NCBI GenBank assembly: GCA_902540265.1
Contig: CACBLW010000007.1
Location: forward strand, 1-64,000
From: an uncultured Alphaproteobacteria bacterium
GTDB taxonomy: Bacteria; Pseudomonadota; Alphaproteobacteria; HIMB59; GCA-002718135
DNA length: 64,000 nt
Direction of reading: 5' to 3'
Shown: piece after piece, positions 25,259 through 35,107 of the stretch
Position numbering within the stretch: the first letter of the stretch is position 1
How the letters are laid out: the number at the start of each line of letters is the position of its first letter
Program-made: the position numbers and the translations under genes
Notes under the pieces: generated by a model
The model's database searches: none
Seen by the model: the letters and a program-made list of their open reading frames with translations, nothing else
Told to the model about the DNA's origin: nothing

Positions 25259-26743
25259 ATGTTTATTGGTATTGATCTTGGAACTTCATCAATCAAAATG
25301 ATTTTAATTGATCAAAGTCAAAACATTCTTGCTACGGCTAATTCAAGTCTCACAGTACAAACTCCAAAAGATGGCTTTAGTGAGCAAAATCCACAAGAAT
25401 GGATTGACTCAACAATGGAATGCTTTGAAGTTTTAAAGCTAAAAAAACCAAAAGAATTTTCACAAACTATTTCTATTGGCATATCCGGCCATATGCACGG
25501 AGCTACTTTAATAGATAAGGATGGAAAGGTCATTAGACCATGTATTCTTTGGAATGATACAAGATCTCATCAAGAATGTGAAGAATTTGAAAAACAAAAT
25601 TTTGATGTACGAACAATTTCAGGAAATATTACCATGCCTGGTTTTACAGCACCAAAAATAAATTGGATAAAAAATAACGAAATAGATAATTTTAAAAAAA
25701 TTTTCAAAGTTTTACTTCCTAAAGATTTCTTACGATTTGTTCTTACTGGTGAATTTTTTTCTGAAATGTCAGATGCTTCAGGAACATTATGGTTAGATAT
25801 AAAACAAAGAAAATGGTCTGACGAATTGTTATCATGTTCGTTTCTACAAGAGAAGCAAATGCCAAGTCTTGTAGAAGGAAATGAGGAAACAGGAATTCTA
25901 AAAAATGAATTAAAAGATAAATTTAATTTTAATAATAATGTCAAAGTTGTTGGTGGTGCCGGAGATAATGCGGCTGCTGCTACAGGGATGGGCATAACAA
26001 ATGAAAATCAATCATTTATATCTCTTGGAACATCTGGAGTCTTTTTCACTCCAACAGACAATTTTTTGAGTAATACTGGAGATGCTGTACATTCATTTTG
26101 TCATTGTTTACCAAATAAATGGCACTTAATGTCCGTAATGTTGAGTGCTAGTAATTGTCTAGATTGGATATGTTCAATAACTAATTCATCTATTACAGAA
26201 ACCTTAACTAATGTAGAAAAATATTTTTCTAATACAAACAATCTTATAAATTCTCCTTTTTTTTTACCATATTTATCTGGAGAAAGAACACCTCACAATG
26301 ATCCATATATTCGCGGTTCTTTTCACTCTATGAAAACAACTACAAGTTCAACAAATTTACAATATGCTGTTATAGAAGGTGTAAGTTTTGGAATTCTTGA
26401 CGGTGTAAACTCTATACTTAAAGTAAATAAAAACTTTGAAAAAATCTTTATGGTTGGAGGAGGTTCAAAAAGTAAATTTTGGATTGAATTAATAGCCTCA
26501 CTTCTAAATAGAAATCTCAGTGTTTGTAATCAAAGTGAATTTGGAGCTGCTCTTGGAGTTGCTAGATTAGCAATGCATGTCGATAAAAATATTAATAGTG
26601 ATGTTAGTATAATAAAAGAAATAAAAATTAGTGAAACTTTTAATCCTATAGACAATAAAATTGATCTACTTTTAAAACGATATTCTATTTGGAAAGATTT
26701 ATACTCTTCAAATAAGGATATAGCACCTAGCCTTTTAACATAA
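25259..26743 (+). CDS. xylB: Xylulokinase (FGGY family)
   Basis: A 494-residue sugar kinase phosphorylating D-xylulose at O5, the entry to the pentose phosphate pathway. It has the N-terminal phosphate loop DLGTSS (6-11), the XylB-type substrate loop SGHMHGATL (76-84) and catalytic D236 in GGAGDNAAAATG, close to D233 of E. coli XylB. The C-terminal ATP site is GGGSKSKFW. Pentitol dehydrogenases in the facing operon could supply xylulose. Its 3' end overlaps the convergent GMC gene by 17 bases. Confidence 0.88.
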   Translation: MFIGIDLGTSSIKMILIDQSQNILATANSSLTVQTPKDGFSEQNPQEWIDSTMECFEVLKLKKPKEFSQTISIGISGHMHGATLIDKDGKVIRPCILWNDTRSHQECEEFEKQNFDVRTISGNITMPGFTAPKINWIKNNEIDNFKKIFKVLLPKDFLRFVLTGEFFSEMSDASGTLWLDIKQRKWSDELLSCSFLQEKQMPSLVEGNEETGILKNELKDKFNFNNNVKVVGGAGDNAAAATGMGITNENQSFISLGTSGVFFTPTDNFLSNTGDAVHSFCHCLPNKWHLMSVMLSASNCLDWICSITNSSITETLTNVEKYFSNTNNLINSPFFLPYLSGERTPHNDPYIRGSFHSMKTTTSSTNLQYAVIEGVSFGILDGVNSILKVNKNFEKIFMVGGGSKSKFWIELIASLLNRNLSVCNQSEFGAALGVARLAMHVDKNINSDVSIIKEIKISETFNPIDNKIDLLLKRYSIWKDLYSSNKDIAPSLLT

Positions 26744-28325
26744 TATTAGTCGCGTTATCTGCTATTGCCATTGCAGGTGCGTTTGTGTTTGCTGATACAA
26801 TATTTGGCATCATTGAAACATCAAAAACTCTTAAATTTTCAATTCCTTTGACTTGAAGTTTTGAATTTAAAACTGCTAAACGATCATTATCATTACCCAT
26901 TTTACAAGTTCCAACGGGATGCCAATTTGTTTTAATCATTTTTTTACAGTAATTAATTAAAGAATCATCATCAATAATTTTTTCACCTGGCAGTATTTCA
27001 TCTAAAATAATATCTGATAAGGGTTTAGTTTTAATAATTTTTCTAGCCAATTTTACACTTTCTAATAAAGTTTTAATATCATCTTGATTACTCAAAAAAT
27101 TAGGATTGATATTTGGAAGATCCAATGGGTTCGAAGAATTTAAAGTAACATCACCTCTTGATTTTGGATTCATAATGCAAGATGTTAATGTCACACCATG
27201 ATCTGGTTTAATACCTTTAGTGTCTCTATCGGTGTACATTATTTGAACACAATACAATTTAATCTTTGGATCAGTGCTGTCTTGCAGATCCTCTGGATTA
27301 AGAAATGAACAACAATCTACGCCATTTGATGTTACTGGTCCTGATTTAAATAATAAATATTGGATACCATTTCTAATCATCCTCCAGCCTTTATCTTGCT
27401 TAAAATAACCGTATCCTGGTTTTGCCCTTGTCACAAAAGGAACCTCGTGATGATCTTGTAAGTTTTTACCAACTCCGGGTAAATTTTCTTTTACATTAAT
27501 GTCAAATTTTCTTAATTGAGTCTCCTCACCAATACCAGAATGCATCAATATTTTTGGTGTAATTAAAGCTCCAGCAGTAAGTATTATTTCTTTTCCAAAA
27601 AATTTTTCATTGATCCCATTAGATATTGTTTCTACACCAGTTGCCTTTTTATTTTCTATAATTACTTTTGTTACTGTTGTATTAAGTTTTATTTTAAGTT
27701 TCTTATTTTTTATAATTGGTTTTATAATTGATGAAATAGTGTCACATCTTTTTCCATCACCTATAGTGTACTGCATTAAACCTACACCATATTGTTTACC
27801 ATTATTAAAATCTCTATTGTATGGTAAACCTAAATTTTGCATTGACTTAATATATAAATTTGATCCTTCAGCTACGTATCCCGGATCTGATACTTTTATC
27901 GGCCCTCCATTACCATGAAACTCTCCACCTAGTCTTTGATTATTTTCTAGTTGTTTGTAATTTTGAAGTAAAGAATCCCATCCCCATCTTTCATCTCCTG
28001 TTTCTCTAACCCAATTTTCATAATCAGACGGTTTGCCTCTCATATAAACCATTCCATTTACACTTGATCCTCCTCCAAATACTTTAGCTTGAGCTATATC
28101 ATGTTGTCTATTACCTAGCTGCGGTTGTGGAGAAGATTTATAAAATTTTAAATAAGGACTACCTTCAAGCATTGGTATCCATCCAGCAGGCATACTTAAA
28201 AAAGGATTGCTATTTTTTTTACCTTCTTCAATAATTAACACTGTGTGACCGTTTTTAATTAATTTTTCAGCAGTTACTGTTCCTGAAGTTCCCCCACCAA
28301 CAATAATAAAATCAAATATTTTCAT
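26727..28325 (-). CDS. GMC-family FAD oxidoreductase (choline/polyol dehydrogenase-like), copy 1
   Basis: A 532-residue flavoprotein of the glucose-methanol-choline family. The FAD motif GGGTSG is at about 9-14 (FIIVGGGTSGTV); the family signatures FGGGSSVNGMVYMRG and GALITPKILMHSGIG follow, and the C-terminal active-site histidine lies in NWHPVGTCKMG. Members oxidise alcohols including choline, polyols and alkanols. It ends a minus-strand operon of polyol importer and dehydrogenases, and its start overlaps the upstream stop by one base (TAATG). A related copy is at 35108-36724. Confidence 0.86.
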   Translation of the reverse strand: MKIFDFIIVGGGTSGTVTAEKLIKNGHTVLIIEEGKKNSNPFLSMPAGWIPMLEGSPYLKFYKSSPQPQLGNRQHDIAQAKVFGGGSSVNGMVYMRGKPSDYENWVRETGDERWGWDSLLQNYKQLENNQRLGGEFHGNGGPIKVSDPGYVAEGSNLYIKSMQNLGLPYNRDFNNGKQYGVGLMQYTIGDGKRCDTISSIIKPIIKNKKLKIKLNTTVTKVIIENKKATGVETISNGINEKFFGKEIILTAGALITPKILMHSGIGEETQLRKFDINVKENLPGVGKNLQDHHEVPFVTRAKPGYGYFKQDKGWRMIRNGIQYLLFKSGPVTSNGVDCCSFLNPEDLQDSTDPKIKLYCVQIMYTDRDTKGIKPDHGVTLTSCIMNPKSRGDVTLNSSNPLDLPNINPNFLSNQDDIKTLLESVKLARKIIKTKPLSDIILDEILPGEKIIDDDSLINYCKKMIKTNWHPVGTCKMGNDNDRLAVLNSKLQVKGIENLRVFDVSMMPNIVSANTNAPAMAIADNATNIMLKG

Positions 28326-29734
28326 TAAGAGTAAATAGTTTGTAAAAATTTAATTTTATTAATCAACAAGTTAGAAAATTTAATATATTTTTTAGGTGTA
28401 TCACCCCATAATTCTTTACAAAATGCAAAATCCTCTACTTTGTCATCAGATAAATAATTTTTAATCCAATCCCAACTTGGTTCATAATAATTAAATATAA
28501 GATCTTTTGATAATATTTTACACATAAAAACGTACCAACTTGCTATTGCGTCTATTGAATTTTCTGGAATTATATTTTTTTGAAAACACTTGTTTATTGT
28601 TGGCAAAATAAATATAGGAAATTTTCCTACTCCATCCATAGCAATTCTTTCAAGTTTATCACCTATATTTTTATTTTTAAATCTATCAAAAATAATCATC
28701 ATATATTCTTCAAGATCAAAAGGAGCTTCATTTCCTAATGCTGGTATGATTTCCTTCGTTTCTAGTTCAAAAAAATATTGTTGCAATTCTCTATCTAAAA
28801 TAGCAGCATCATATGTAACATATTTTTTTAAGGCTCCGAAATAGCTTAGAGCTACATGGGCACCATTTAAAATTCTTATTTTAGCTTCTTCATAAGGAAA
28901 AACATTCTGAACAAATTGCACACCAACCTTTTCAAGTTCTGGCCTTTTCCCAATAAAATTATCTTCAATTACCCATTGAATAAAAGTCTCCGCCATCACG
29001 CTACAATTTTCATTTATATCGAAATTATCTGCTATTTCTTTTTTAAGATCACTTGGAGGTCTAGGTGTAATTCTATCAACAACACATGAAGGAAAACTTA
29101 CTTTTTTATTTACCCATTCTAAAAGTTCTAATTCCTTTGAATTTTCTAAATAATCTTTTAGAGCATTCTTAAGCATAACTCCATTTTCTCTAATGTTATC
29201 ACAACACAGAAGAGTTATTTCTTTATCAATCGACTTCATTCTTTTTTTTAATGCATTTAAAAGATATGAAAAGATGATTGTGCTTTCTTTTTTTTCAATA
29301 TTATTTTTTACAATTTCTAAATTAAGGTTTAGTTTATTATTTTCACTAATATAATAACCACTTTCTGTAACTGTAATAGTTACTACTTCAATGTCAGGAT
29401 TACTTAAGATATTTTCAGCATCTTCTTTATCTTTACTCCAATCAATTAAGTTTAGTATTGAGTTTATTTCATGATATTCTTTATCACCCGAAGTAGAGAT
29501 AGTTTTTAATACATATTTGCCGTTTCTATCCTGTAAAAAATCAAAATTTTCTCGCTCTTCCTTTCTTAAATTTATAGCACAAATTCCCCAGTTAAGATCA
29601 TCTGTTTGGTTAAGATAATTGTTTATATAGAAAGCTTGATGAGCTCTGTGAAAATTACCGGTGCCTAAATGAACAAATCCAATTTTACAGTCTTCTCTAT
29701 TAAAAGAAGGTATTTTTAGATCATTTTTCTTCAT
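28325..29734 (-). CDS. Mannitol dehydrogenase-family oxidoreductase (polyol or uronate)
   Basis: A 469-residue long-chain dehydrogenase of the mannitol 2-dehydrogenase/fructuronate reductase family. It opens with the NAD-binding stretch FVHLGTGNFHRAHQA; the catalytic-lysine helix is KIRILNGAHVALSY, and CVVDRITPRPP is a family motif. It would interconvert mannitol and fructose, arabinitol and xylulose, or a uronate pair. Its start overlaps the zinc dehydrogenase gene by 14 bases, indicating coupled translation. The polyol importer upstream favours a polyol over a uronate substrate. Confidence 0.83.
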   Translation of the reverse strand: MKKNDLKIPSFNREDCKIGFVHLGTGNFHRAHQAFYINNYLNQTDDLNWGICAINLRKEERENFDFLQDRNGKYVLKTISTSGDKEYHEINSILNLIDWSKDKEDAENILSNPDIEVVTITVTESGYYISENNKLNLNLEIVKNNIEKKESTIIFSYLLNALKKRMKSIDKEITLLCCDNIRENGVMLKNALKDYLENSKELELLEWVNKKVSFPSCVVDRITPRPPSDLKKEIADNFDINENCSVMAETFIQWVIEDNFIGKRPELEKVGVQFVQNVFPYEEAKIRILNGAHVALSYFGALKKYVTYDAAILDRELQQYFFELETKEIIPALGNEAPFDLEEYMMIIFDRFKNKNIGDKLERIAMDGVGKFPIFILPTINKCFQKNIIPENSIDAIASWYVFMCKILSKDLIFNYYEPSWDWIKNYLSDDKVEDFAFCKELWGDTPKKYIKFSNLLINKIKFLQTIYS

Positions 29735-30764
29735 CTATCTTAATTTGAAGTTTTACATCTGTAGGTCTGTGTTCTGCAGCTCTTTCAAAAGCGGCAACAC
29801 TTTCTTCAAATTTAAAAGTATGAGTAATCATTGGTTTTACATTAATTTTTCCACTTCCTAATAATCTTATTGATGGTTCATATTGATGTGAATATCTATG
29901 AACAGTTTGATATTCTAGACCTTTAGCAAATAGAATTGCCCAATTCATTGGAACCGGCTCTGCATTATTACCAATGAGGACTACATGTGCACCTGGGGAA
30001 CAACAACTAAATATAGCTTCATAAGCTTTAACTGCTCCGCTACACTCAAAAAAACGATCAACTCCCCAACCTCCAGTATCATCCATAATTCTTTCTGATA
30101 AATTTTCTTTAGATAAATCAACAGGTATTAAATCAGGATAATGATCACACATTTTTAGTTTTTCTGCTAAAATATCCGCAATGTAAACTTTTGAACAACC
30201 TCCAGCTAATGCAGCTAATCCAGTAACTAAACCAATAGGCCCACATCCCATTACAAGTCCAATTTGCCCTGGTTTTATTTTAGCTTTTGTAACTCCTTGC
30301 ATTCCAACAGCTAACGGCTCAACCATTGCACCTTCTGCGTAGGACATATTATCAGGTATCCTAAATACCATGTCTCCTGGAAAAATTACTTCAGGTGCAA
30401 GACAGCCATGCACAGGAGGTGTTGCCCAAAATTTTACTTGTTGATCATAATTATATATACCAAGTTTATATTCTTTAGATTTTTTACTTACTACTTGCGG
30501 CTCTATGCAAACTCTATCTCCTTCTTTTAAAATTTTTTCATTTTTTCCAACAGCTATTACAGTACCAGATCCTTCATGACCTAAAACCATTGGAGCATTA
30601 ACGTGCCATTGACCAATTTTTCCATGTTCATAATAATGTATATCTGATCCACAGATTCCAACAGTATGCATTTTGATTTTAACATCATCTGGACCTACGT
30701 CTGTAGGAAGATCAATGTCACGCAAGTTTAATTCTAATTGTTTCTCTAGTACTAAAGCTTTCAT
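29721..30764 (-). CDS. Zinc-dependent polyol dehydrogenase (L-iditol/xylitol dehydrogenase type)
   Basis: A 347-residue medium-chain dehydrogenase. The catalytic zinc ligands are C38 (CGSD), H63-E64 (GHEGSG) and E149 (VEPLAVG); the cofactor loop GCGPIG is also present. The [14 protein letters not shown] segment is typical of sorbitol/xylitol dehydrogenases. The four cysteines of the structural zinc lobe are missing (residues 90-106 read [17 protein letters not shown]), as in animal sorbitol dehydrogenase. It would oxidise a polyol to a ketose. A GGAAAGGA ribosome binding site precedes it. Confidence 0.87.
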   Translation of the reverse strand: MKALVLEKQLELNLRDIDLPTDVGPDDVKIKMHTVGICGSDIHYYEHGKIGQWHVNAPMVLGHEGSGTVIAVGKNEKILKEGDRVCIEPQVVSKKSKEYKLGIYNYDQQVKFWATPPVHGCLAPEVIFPGDMVFRIPDNMSYAEGAMVEPLAVGMQGVTKAKIKPGQIGLVMGCGPIGLVTGLAALAGGCSKVYIADILAEKLKMCDHYPDLIPVDLSKENLSERIMDDTGGWGVDRFFECSGAVKAYEAIFSCCSPGAHVVLIGNNAEPVPMNWAILFAKGLEYQTVHRYSHQYEPSIRLLGSGKINVKPMITHTFKFEESVAAFERAAEHRPTDVKLQIKIDEEK

Positions 30765-30767
30765 TTT

Positions 30768-30947
30768 CTATCCTTTCCAAATAACAAATATTATCCAAGC
30801 TATACCAATTCCAATAGCAAAATTAATTGATAAAATATTTTCTAAAAATCGCATCCAAAATAACTGTAATGCAACGAAACTAATTACACCAATAAATAGT
30901 CTGTCAAACCAATTTGTCTCAATAGGAATAAAGCCTTTTTTTTTCAT
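30768..30947 (-). CDS. Small two-helix membrane protein, DUF2160-like (shortened)
   Basis: A 59-residue protein starting at the ATG at 30947, 1 base after the permease stop. The opening KKKGFIPIETNWFDRLFIG followed by two hydrophobic helices resembles the C-terminal half of DUF2160 proteins (such as GlpU), which sit in glycerol and polyol ABC operons. The first helix of that family seems to be missing, though a longer form from 30968 would add only seven residues. It probably associates with the two permeases. Assignment is from remembered family pattern, so moderate. Confidence 0.6.
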   Translation of the reverse strand: MKKKGFIPIETNWFDRLFIGVISFVALQLFWMRFLENILSINFAIGIGIAWIIFVIWKG

Positions 30948-30948
30948 A

Positions 30949-31803
30949 TTAACCCTTAACTGCCCCAAATGTTAATCCTGCTACAATGTATCTTTGTACT
31001 AAAAATAAAAAAATCAAAGCTGGTATCATTGAAACTAATGCTACAGCAGCCATAGTTCCCCAGTTCGTTCCCGTAGTTGTTACAAATTCAGAGAGCCCTG
31101 TTGGAATTGTTCTAGCATAAACACTTGTTAAAGTTGATGCTAATAAATATTCATTCCAAGCAAATAAAAAACTTAGAAGTGATGTTACTGCGATTCCTGG
31201 AGCTGCAAGAGGAATAATTAATTTCCAAAATACAGTGAATAAATTAGCACCATCTACAATCATTGCCTCGTCTAATTCTTTTGGAATTCCATCAATGATA
31301 CCTTTTAAAAGCCATATCGCGAATGGTAAGTTAAACACACAGTATAATAAAATTAATCCAATTTTTGTATCGAATAGAGTAAAATCGCCAAATTTAAAAA
31401 CAGTAGAAAACAATAAAAACAAAGGCAACATAAATGCAGCAGGCGGAGCCATTCTATTTGTCATAGTCCAAAAAAATATACTTTCTGATCCAGGTAATTT
31501 AAATCTTGATAGAGCATAAGTGGCCATTAATGCTAATACAGTTACCAAGGCAGCATTTGAAGTAGCCACAATAATTGAATTAAAAAGATAATCAGAATAA
31601 ATTCCATCGATAAAAGGTTTAGTAAAATTTTTCCAATGTATTTTTTGAAAAAATGTGGGACTTAAATCAGGCTTACCAAATAATTCAACTGGTGTTCTTG
31701 TTGAGACTAAAACCATCCAATAAATTGGGAATAAGGTGATTAATGTTAATATAGTCCAAAGAATTGTTGTGCTAATTTTTCCTATAACTTTTCTAATCTT
31801 CAC
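30949..31803 (-). CDS. ABC sugar/polyol transporter permease (MalG type)
   Basis: A 284-residue CUT1 inner-membrane permease with six hydrophobic helices and the EAA loop [20 protein letters not shown], which docks the ATPase. The N-terminal [18 protein letters not shown] is typical of MalG-type subunits. It overlaps the MalF-type gene by 11 bases. It forms the channel for the substrate delivered by the binding protein at 32716, probably a polyol judging from the dehydrogenases downstream. Confidence 0.9.
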   Translation of the reverse strand: MKIRKVIGKISTTILWTILTLITLFPIYWMVLVSTRTPVELFGKPDLSPTFFQKIHWKNFTKPFIDGIYSDYLFNSIIVATSNAALVTVLALMATYALSRFKLPGSESIFFWTMTNRMAPPAAFMLPLFLLFSTVFKFGDFTLFDTKIGLILLYCVFNLPFAIWLLKGIIDGIPKELDEAMIVDGANLFTVFWKLIIPLAAPGIAVTSLLSFLFAWNEYLLASTLTSVYARTIPTGLSEFVTTTGTNWGTMAAVALVSMIPALIFLFLVQRYIVAGLTFGAVKG

Positions 31804-32674
31804 TTTTCCCCCTTGAGACCATTACACTATAAAGCAACCAACAAATTACTATAGTAATATATAAATATAAAATAGACATTGCTGAACCAAATCCATAAAA
31901 TCTTTTTTCAAATACTTCTTTCCAAATGTGAATACCTGTAAATCTTGTTGCATAACCTGGTCCGCCCCCTGTCAGCATCCATACTTCATCAACTATTTTA
32001 AGTGAATCCATTAAACGAATAAATATAACTACTATTAATACCGGAACCATCATAGGTATCGTTATATAAATGAATATTTGAAAATTATTTGCCCCATCAA
32101 TTTTAGCTGACTCATATGGATCTTGAGGTAGAGCACTTAAACCAGCAAGTAAAGTCAATGTAACAAATGGTGTCCAATGCCAAATATCCATTATTACGAT
32201 CATCCAAAAAGCTTGGTCAGCATTTAGACCGTAGTTAAGCGTATAGCCAAAAAAATCTTTTAAAAAATGGGGAAGGGGTCCTAAGCCCTGAACAGTAAAT
32301 AATTTAAATATTGATCCAACAACAATTGGAGCAATTACTAAAGGTAAAGTGTGAACTCCTCTAAAAAAAGATTTAAATGGGAAAGAACTAAGTAAAGATA
32401 AAGCTAATATAAAACCTAAACTTAATTCAAAAAATAAAGTTACAACAGCAAATCTAATTGAACGCCAAATTGAACTTAAAAAAACTTCGTCAAAAATTAA
32501 TTGTCTATAATTATATCCAAAACCTTCAAATTGCATAGAAGGGTCAACTGCAAGAGGATTCCACTTAAAGAAACCTACATATAAAACATAAAAAAACGGA
32601 ACAAGACCAACCAATATAAGAATAAGAATCGTTGGTGTTAGCAAAAGCCAGCCAGTTTTATTATTAGAAAACAT
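31793..32674 (-). CDS. ABC sugar/polyol transporter permease (MalF type)
   Basis: A 293-residue CUT1 permease with six helices and EAA loop [21 protein letters not shown] start it at the ATG at 32674 (MFSNNKTGW), because the longer form from 32704 would be translated through a terminator-like hairpin at 32682-32702. It is the first membrane component after the binding protein, and no ATPase gene follows anywhere in the operon, so a shared UgpC/MsmK-like ATPase encoded elsewhere is expected. Confidence 0.9.
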   Translation of the reverse strand: MFSNNKTGWLLLTPTILILILVGLVPFFYVLYVGFFKWNPLAVDPSMQFEGFGYNYRQLIFDEVFLSSIWRSIRFAVVTLFFELSLGFILALSLLSSFPFKSFFRGVHTLPLVIAPIVVGSIFKLFTVQGLGPLPHFLKDFFGYTLNYGLNADQAFWMIVIMDIWHWTPFVTLTLLAGLSALPQDPYESAKIDGANNFQIFIYITIPMMVPVLIVVIFIRLMDSLKIVDEVWMLTGGGPGYATRFTGIHIWKEVFEKRFYGFGSAMSILYLYITIVICWLLYSVMVSRGKSED

Positions 32675-32681
32675 AAAAAAA

Positions 32682-32702
32682 GGGAGGCAATTTATGCCTC
32701 CC
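32682..32702 (-). terminator. Rho-independent-type hairpin between binding protein and permease genes
   Basis: Arms GGGAGGCA / TGCCTCCC (8 bp, GC-rich) with a 5-nt loop, followed on the minus strand by a run of seven T, sit 13 bases after the binding-protein stop and end at the permease start codon. This is the most terminator-like of the three binding-protein hairpins and would let only part of transcription reach the permeases. Confidence 0.8.
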
Positions 32703-32715
32703 AATTAAATATTAA

Positions 32716-34140
32716 TTAACCTTGGTAACCAAGATCACCCATTACTTTATCAAGAGCTTGACATGCTCCATCTAAAGCTTCCTCTGGAGTCATTTCTCCT
32801 GCAAGAGCTTTATAAATGAAAGGATCAATTGCAGCTCTTCCCGCTCCATGGAATGGGAATGGAGGTGCACCAGCGTATAAGAAGCCAGTATCTCTCATTA
32901 AAGTAAAGTATCCATCAGCTTGCTCATCTACAGCCATTACTTTTGGATCAGCATATGTTGATTTATGAGTAATACGTCCACCAGCAATTGCCCAATCAGC
33001 TTGAACTTCATTTTGAGCAATGAATTGAAGCCAAAGCATTGTAGCTTCAATATTTTTTGATGAGTGTGGAATACCATAAGCACCACCATCAAAATAACCA
33101 ATGTAACCATTTCCTGATGCAGCTTGAGTCATAACACCAGGTGCTGTGGGAGGTAACATAACACCAACATTTCCAACTACTGCTGATTTTTCAGCATCAG
33201 TTGCAATCCATGCAGCGTTTTCACCATATACCCAACCTTGTGCAGCTCTTCCTGCTGCAAAAGATGCACCAACTTCACTCCAAGTACTTTGAAGCGCTTC
33301 TGGTGGAGCAAAAGGTAGAAGTTGCGTCCAGAAGTTTAGAGCAGCTTTTGCTCTTCCACCATTTAATTGACCGCCATTTTCTACACAAGACTGGTAACTA
33401 TCCATGTTAACACCCCAGTTATATAAACCAAATGATGGCCCAATAGATTCTAGGAACTCATAAGTTGAAGCTGGATGTCCTGTATGTCCTTGAACAGTAG
33501 TTCCCCAACATTCCATACCATTATCTGCACAGTAATGTGTAAAGAATTCAGCATTATCTCTGTACTGCTCAAATGATGTGGCAGGTGCTAGACCATATCC
33601 ATATTGCGCTCTGAAAGCAGCTTTTGCATCAGCAGCTTCAAATAGATCTTTTCTATATAGATAAACTTTTATGAATGCTTCCATTGGAACACCAAAAACA
33701 TCACCAGATCCATCTTTAAAATAATCAATGAAAGTTGTGAAGTCATCAAGGCTTACACCAGGAGCTTGAAGATCAGGATTATTAGCTAAACCTTCTGTAA
33801 TGTTAACTAAGAAATCTCTATTTAAATAATCATAAACGATATCTTGTTCGATATATACAAAGTCATAGATACCGGAATTTGCTTCCATATCTTTAATTGC
33901 TTTATCATACATTGAATCCCAAGATGTATTTTCCAACTGTACTTTAATTCCAGTTAATTCTTCAAATTGTTTAGCTAAAACTTCTCCAGCAAATTGTCCT
34001 GGAGGTGTATTTTCAGCTACACCCTGAAGTACTGTTCCTGCGTAAGGAGCACCAGCTTTTTTCCACCACTCAGCATGACCGTCTGCCATAGCTGAAAAAG
34101 AAAAAATAGATGCTACAAATGCGATAACAAATTTTTTCAT
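32716..34140 (-). CDS. Extracellular solute-binding protein of a CUT1-type (polyol) ABC importer
   Basis: A 474-residue periplasmic binding protein with signal peptide [19 protein letters not shown]. The [20 protein letters not shown] and [20 protein letters not shown] segments match the large binding proteins that serve glycerol and sugar-alcohol importers. TTCCTCC upstream on the plus strand gives an AAGGAGGAA ribosome binding site. It heads a seven-gene minus-strand operon: binding protein, two permeases, small membrane protein, zinc dehydrogenase, mannitol dehydrogenase-family enzyme and GMC oxidoreductase. A polyol ligand is inferred from these neighbours. Confidence 0.87.
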   Translation of the reverse strand: MKKFVIAFVASIFSFSAMADGHAEWWKKAGAPYAGTVLQGVAENTPPGQFAGEVLAKQFEELTGIKVQLENTSWDSMYDKAIKDMEANSGIYDFVYIEQDIVYDYLNRDFLVNITEGLANNPDLQAPGVSLDDFTTFIDYFKDGSGDVFGVPMEAFIKVYLYRKDLFEAADAKAAFRAQYGYGLAPATSFEQYRDNAEFFTHYCADNGMECWGTTVQGHTGHPASTYEFLESIGPSFGLYNWGVNMDSYQSCVENGGQLNGGRAKAALNFWTQLLPFAPPEALQSTWSEVGASFAAGRAAQGWVYGENAAWIATDAEKSAVVGNVGVMLPPTAPGVMTQAASGNGYIGYFDGGAYGIPHSSKNIEATMLWLQFIAQNEVQADWAIAGGRITHKSTYADPKVMAVDEQADGYFTLMRDTGFLYAGAPPFPFHGAGRAAIDPFIYKALAGEMTPEEALDGACQALDKVMGDLGYQG

Positions 34141-34164
34141 TTTTCCTCCTTATAGAATTTGAAT

Positions 34165-34180
34165 ATAAACTTAAGTTTAT
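34165..34180. promoter_or_regulatory. 16-bp perfect palindrome upstream of the polyol binding-protein gene
   Basis: ATAAACTTAAGTTTAT is a perfect palindrome 25-40 bases upstream of the binding-protein start, in the 199-base divergent region shared with the SDR gene. Position and symmetry suit a repressor operator; a leader hairpin is the alternative. The regulator is not encoded nearby. Confidence 0.5.
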
Positions 34181-34222
34181 CCTCAAATTTTACTTAGAAT
34201 ATAATAATTATCAACATCTTTA

Positions 34223-34256
34223 TTCAAAAAATTGAATAATAATTCAAAAGATTGAA
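34223..34256. promoter_or_regulatory. Two TTCAA-N4-TTGAA repeats at exactly 20-bp spacing
   Basis: TTCAAAAAATTGAA (34223-34236) and TTCAAAAGATTGAA (34243-34256) are nearly identical inverted-repeat elements whose starts are 20 bp apart, close to two helical turns. This puts both on the same face of DNA, as expected for cooperative binding of a dimeric regulator between the divergent polyol operon and the SDR-GMC operon. Confidence 0.5.
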
Positions 34257-34339
34257 AAATAATAAATTTAATTAATTTATTCTCTTTATATGTGTTGTTT
34301 TGATGATATTATTTTAATTCTAGATTCTTAGGAGTTCAC

Positions 34340-35104
34340 ATGTATTTAGAACGATTCAAAATTAAAAATAAAATAGCTATTATTACAGGTGGAACAAGAG
34401 GTATTGGTCTAGCTATAGCACATGCACTTGGAGAAGCAGGAGCAAAACTTGTTATTACGAGTAGAACAGATAAATTTGGTGGTTTAGAAAGTTTACAAAG
34501 AGCAGGTTATGATGTTTCCTTTTTAGAAGGTGATGTTACAGATAGAACTACTCCCCAAAAAATCATAGATTATACTTTAGATAGACACGGTGTAATCGAT
34601 ATACTTGTTAATAATGCAGGTGTTGCTCAACATGGTGAAATGGAGGAATTTACAGATGATCTTTTAGATAAAATTATGAATGTAAATGTTGACTCAGTAT
34701 TTAGAATGTGCAGATCTGTTTTAACCCCTATGAAAAGCCAAGGTGGTGGTGTAATTTTAAATATCGGATCTATATCAGGAATCGTTTCAAACATTCCTCA
34801 ACCTCAAGTTGCATATAATGCTTCGAAAGCTGCAGTGCATATGATGACTAAAAGTTTGGCAAGTGATTTTGCAGATCAAAATATTAGAGTGAATGCAATT
34901 GCTCCTGGATATTTTAGAACTGAAATGACTAAACTTTCAAAAGAGACTGAACATTGGTACCCAACTTGGGATAAAATGACACCTTTAAACAGAATGGCTG
35001 AGACAGAAGAAATTGGAGCTGCAGCATTATTTTTATGTAGTCCTGCATCGAGCTATATTACTGGTGAAGTATTAGTTATCGATGGAGGTTACACTACAAG
35101 ATAA
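34340..35104 (+). CDS. Short-chain dehydrogenase (polyol or sugar dehydrogenase type)
   Basis: A 254-residue classical SDR with the cofactor motif TGGTRGIG (16-23), NNAG (91-94) and catalytic S144, Y159 and K163 (YNASK). The C-terminal SSYITGEVLVIDGG is standard. AGGAG precedes the start. Members near polyol importers include arabinitol, sorbitol and gluconate 5-dehydrogenases. It forms a two-gene operon with a GMC oxidoreductase 3 bases downstream and is divergent from the importer operon. Confidence 0.86.
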   Translation: MYLERFKIKNKIAIITGGTRGIGLAIAHALGEAGAKLVITSRTDKFGGLESLQRAGYDVSFLEGDVTDRTTPQKIIDYTLDRHGVIDILVNNAGVAQHGEMEEFTDDLLDKIMNVNVDSVFRMCRSVLTPMKSQGGGVILNIGSISGIVSNIPQPQVAYNASKAAVHMMTKSLASDFADQNIRVNAIAPGYFRTEMTKLSKETEHWYPTWDKMTPLNRMAETEEIGAAALFLCSPASSYITGEVLVIDGGYTTR

Positions 35105-35107
35105 TTA

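Noticed and set aside
32675-32704. Longer start for the MalF-type permease
   Set aside because: Those ten codons consist of the terminator hairpin and T-run, so translation from there is unlikely.
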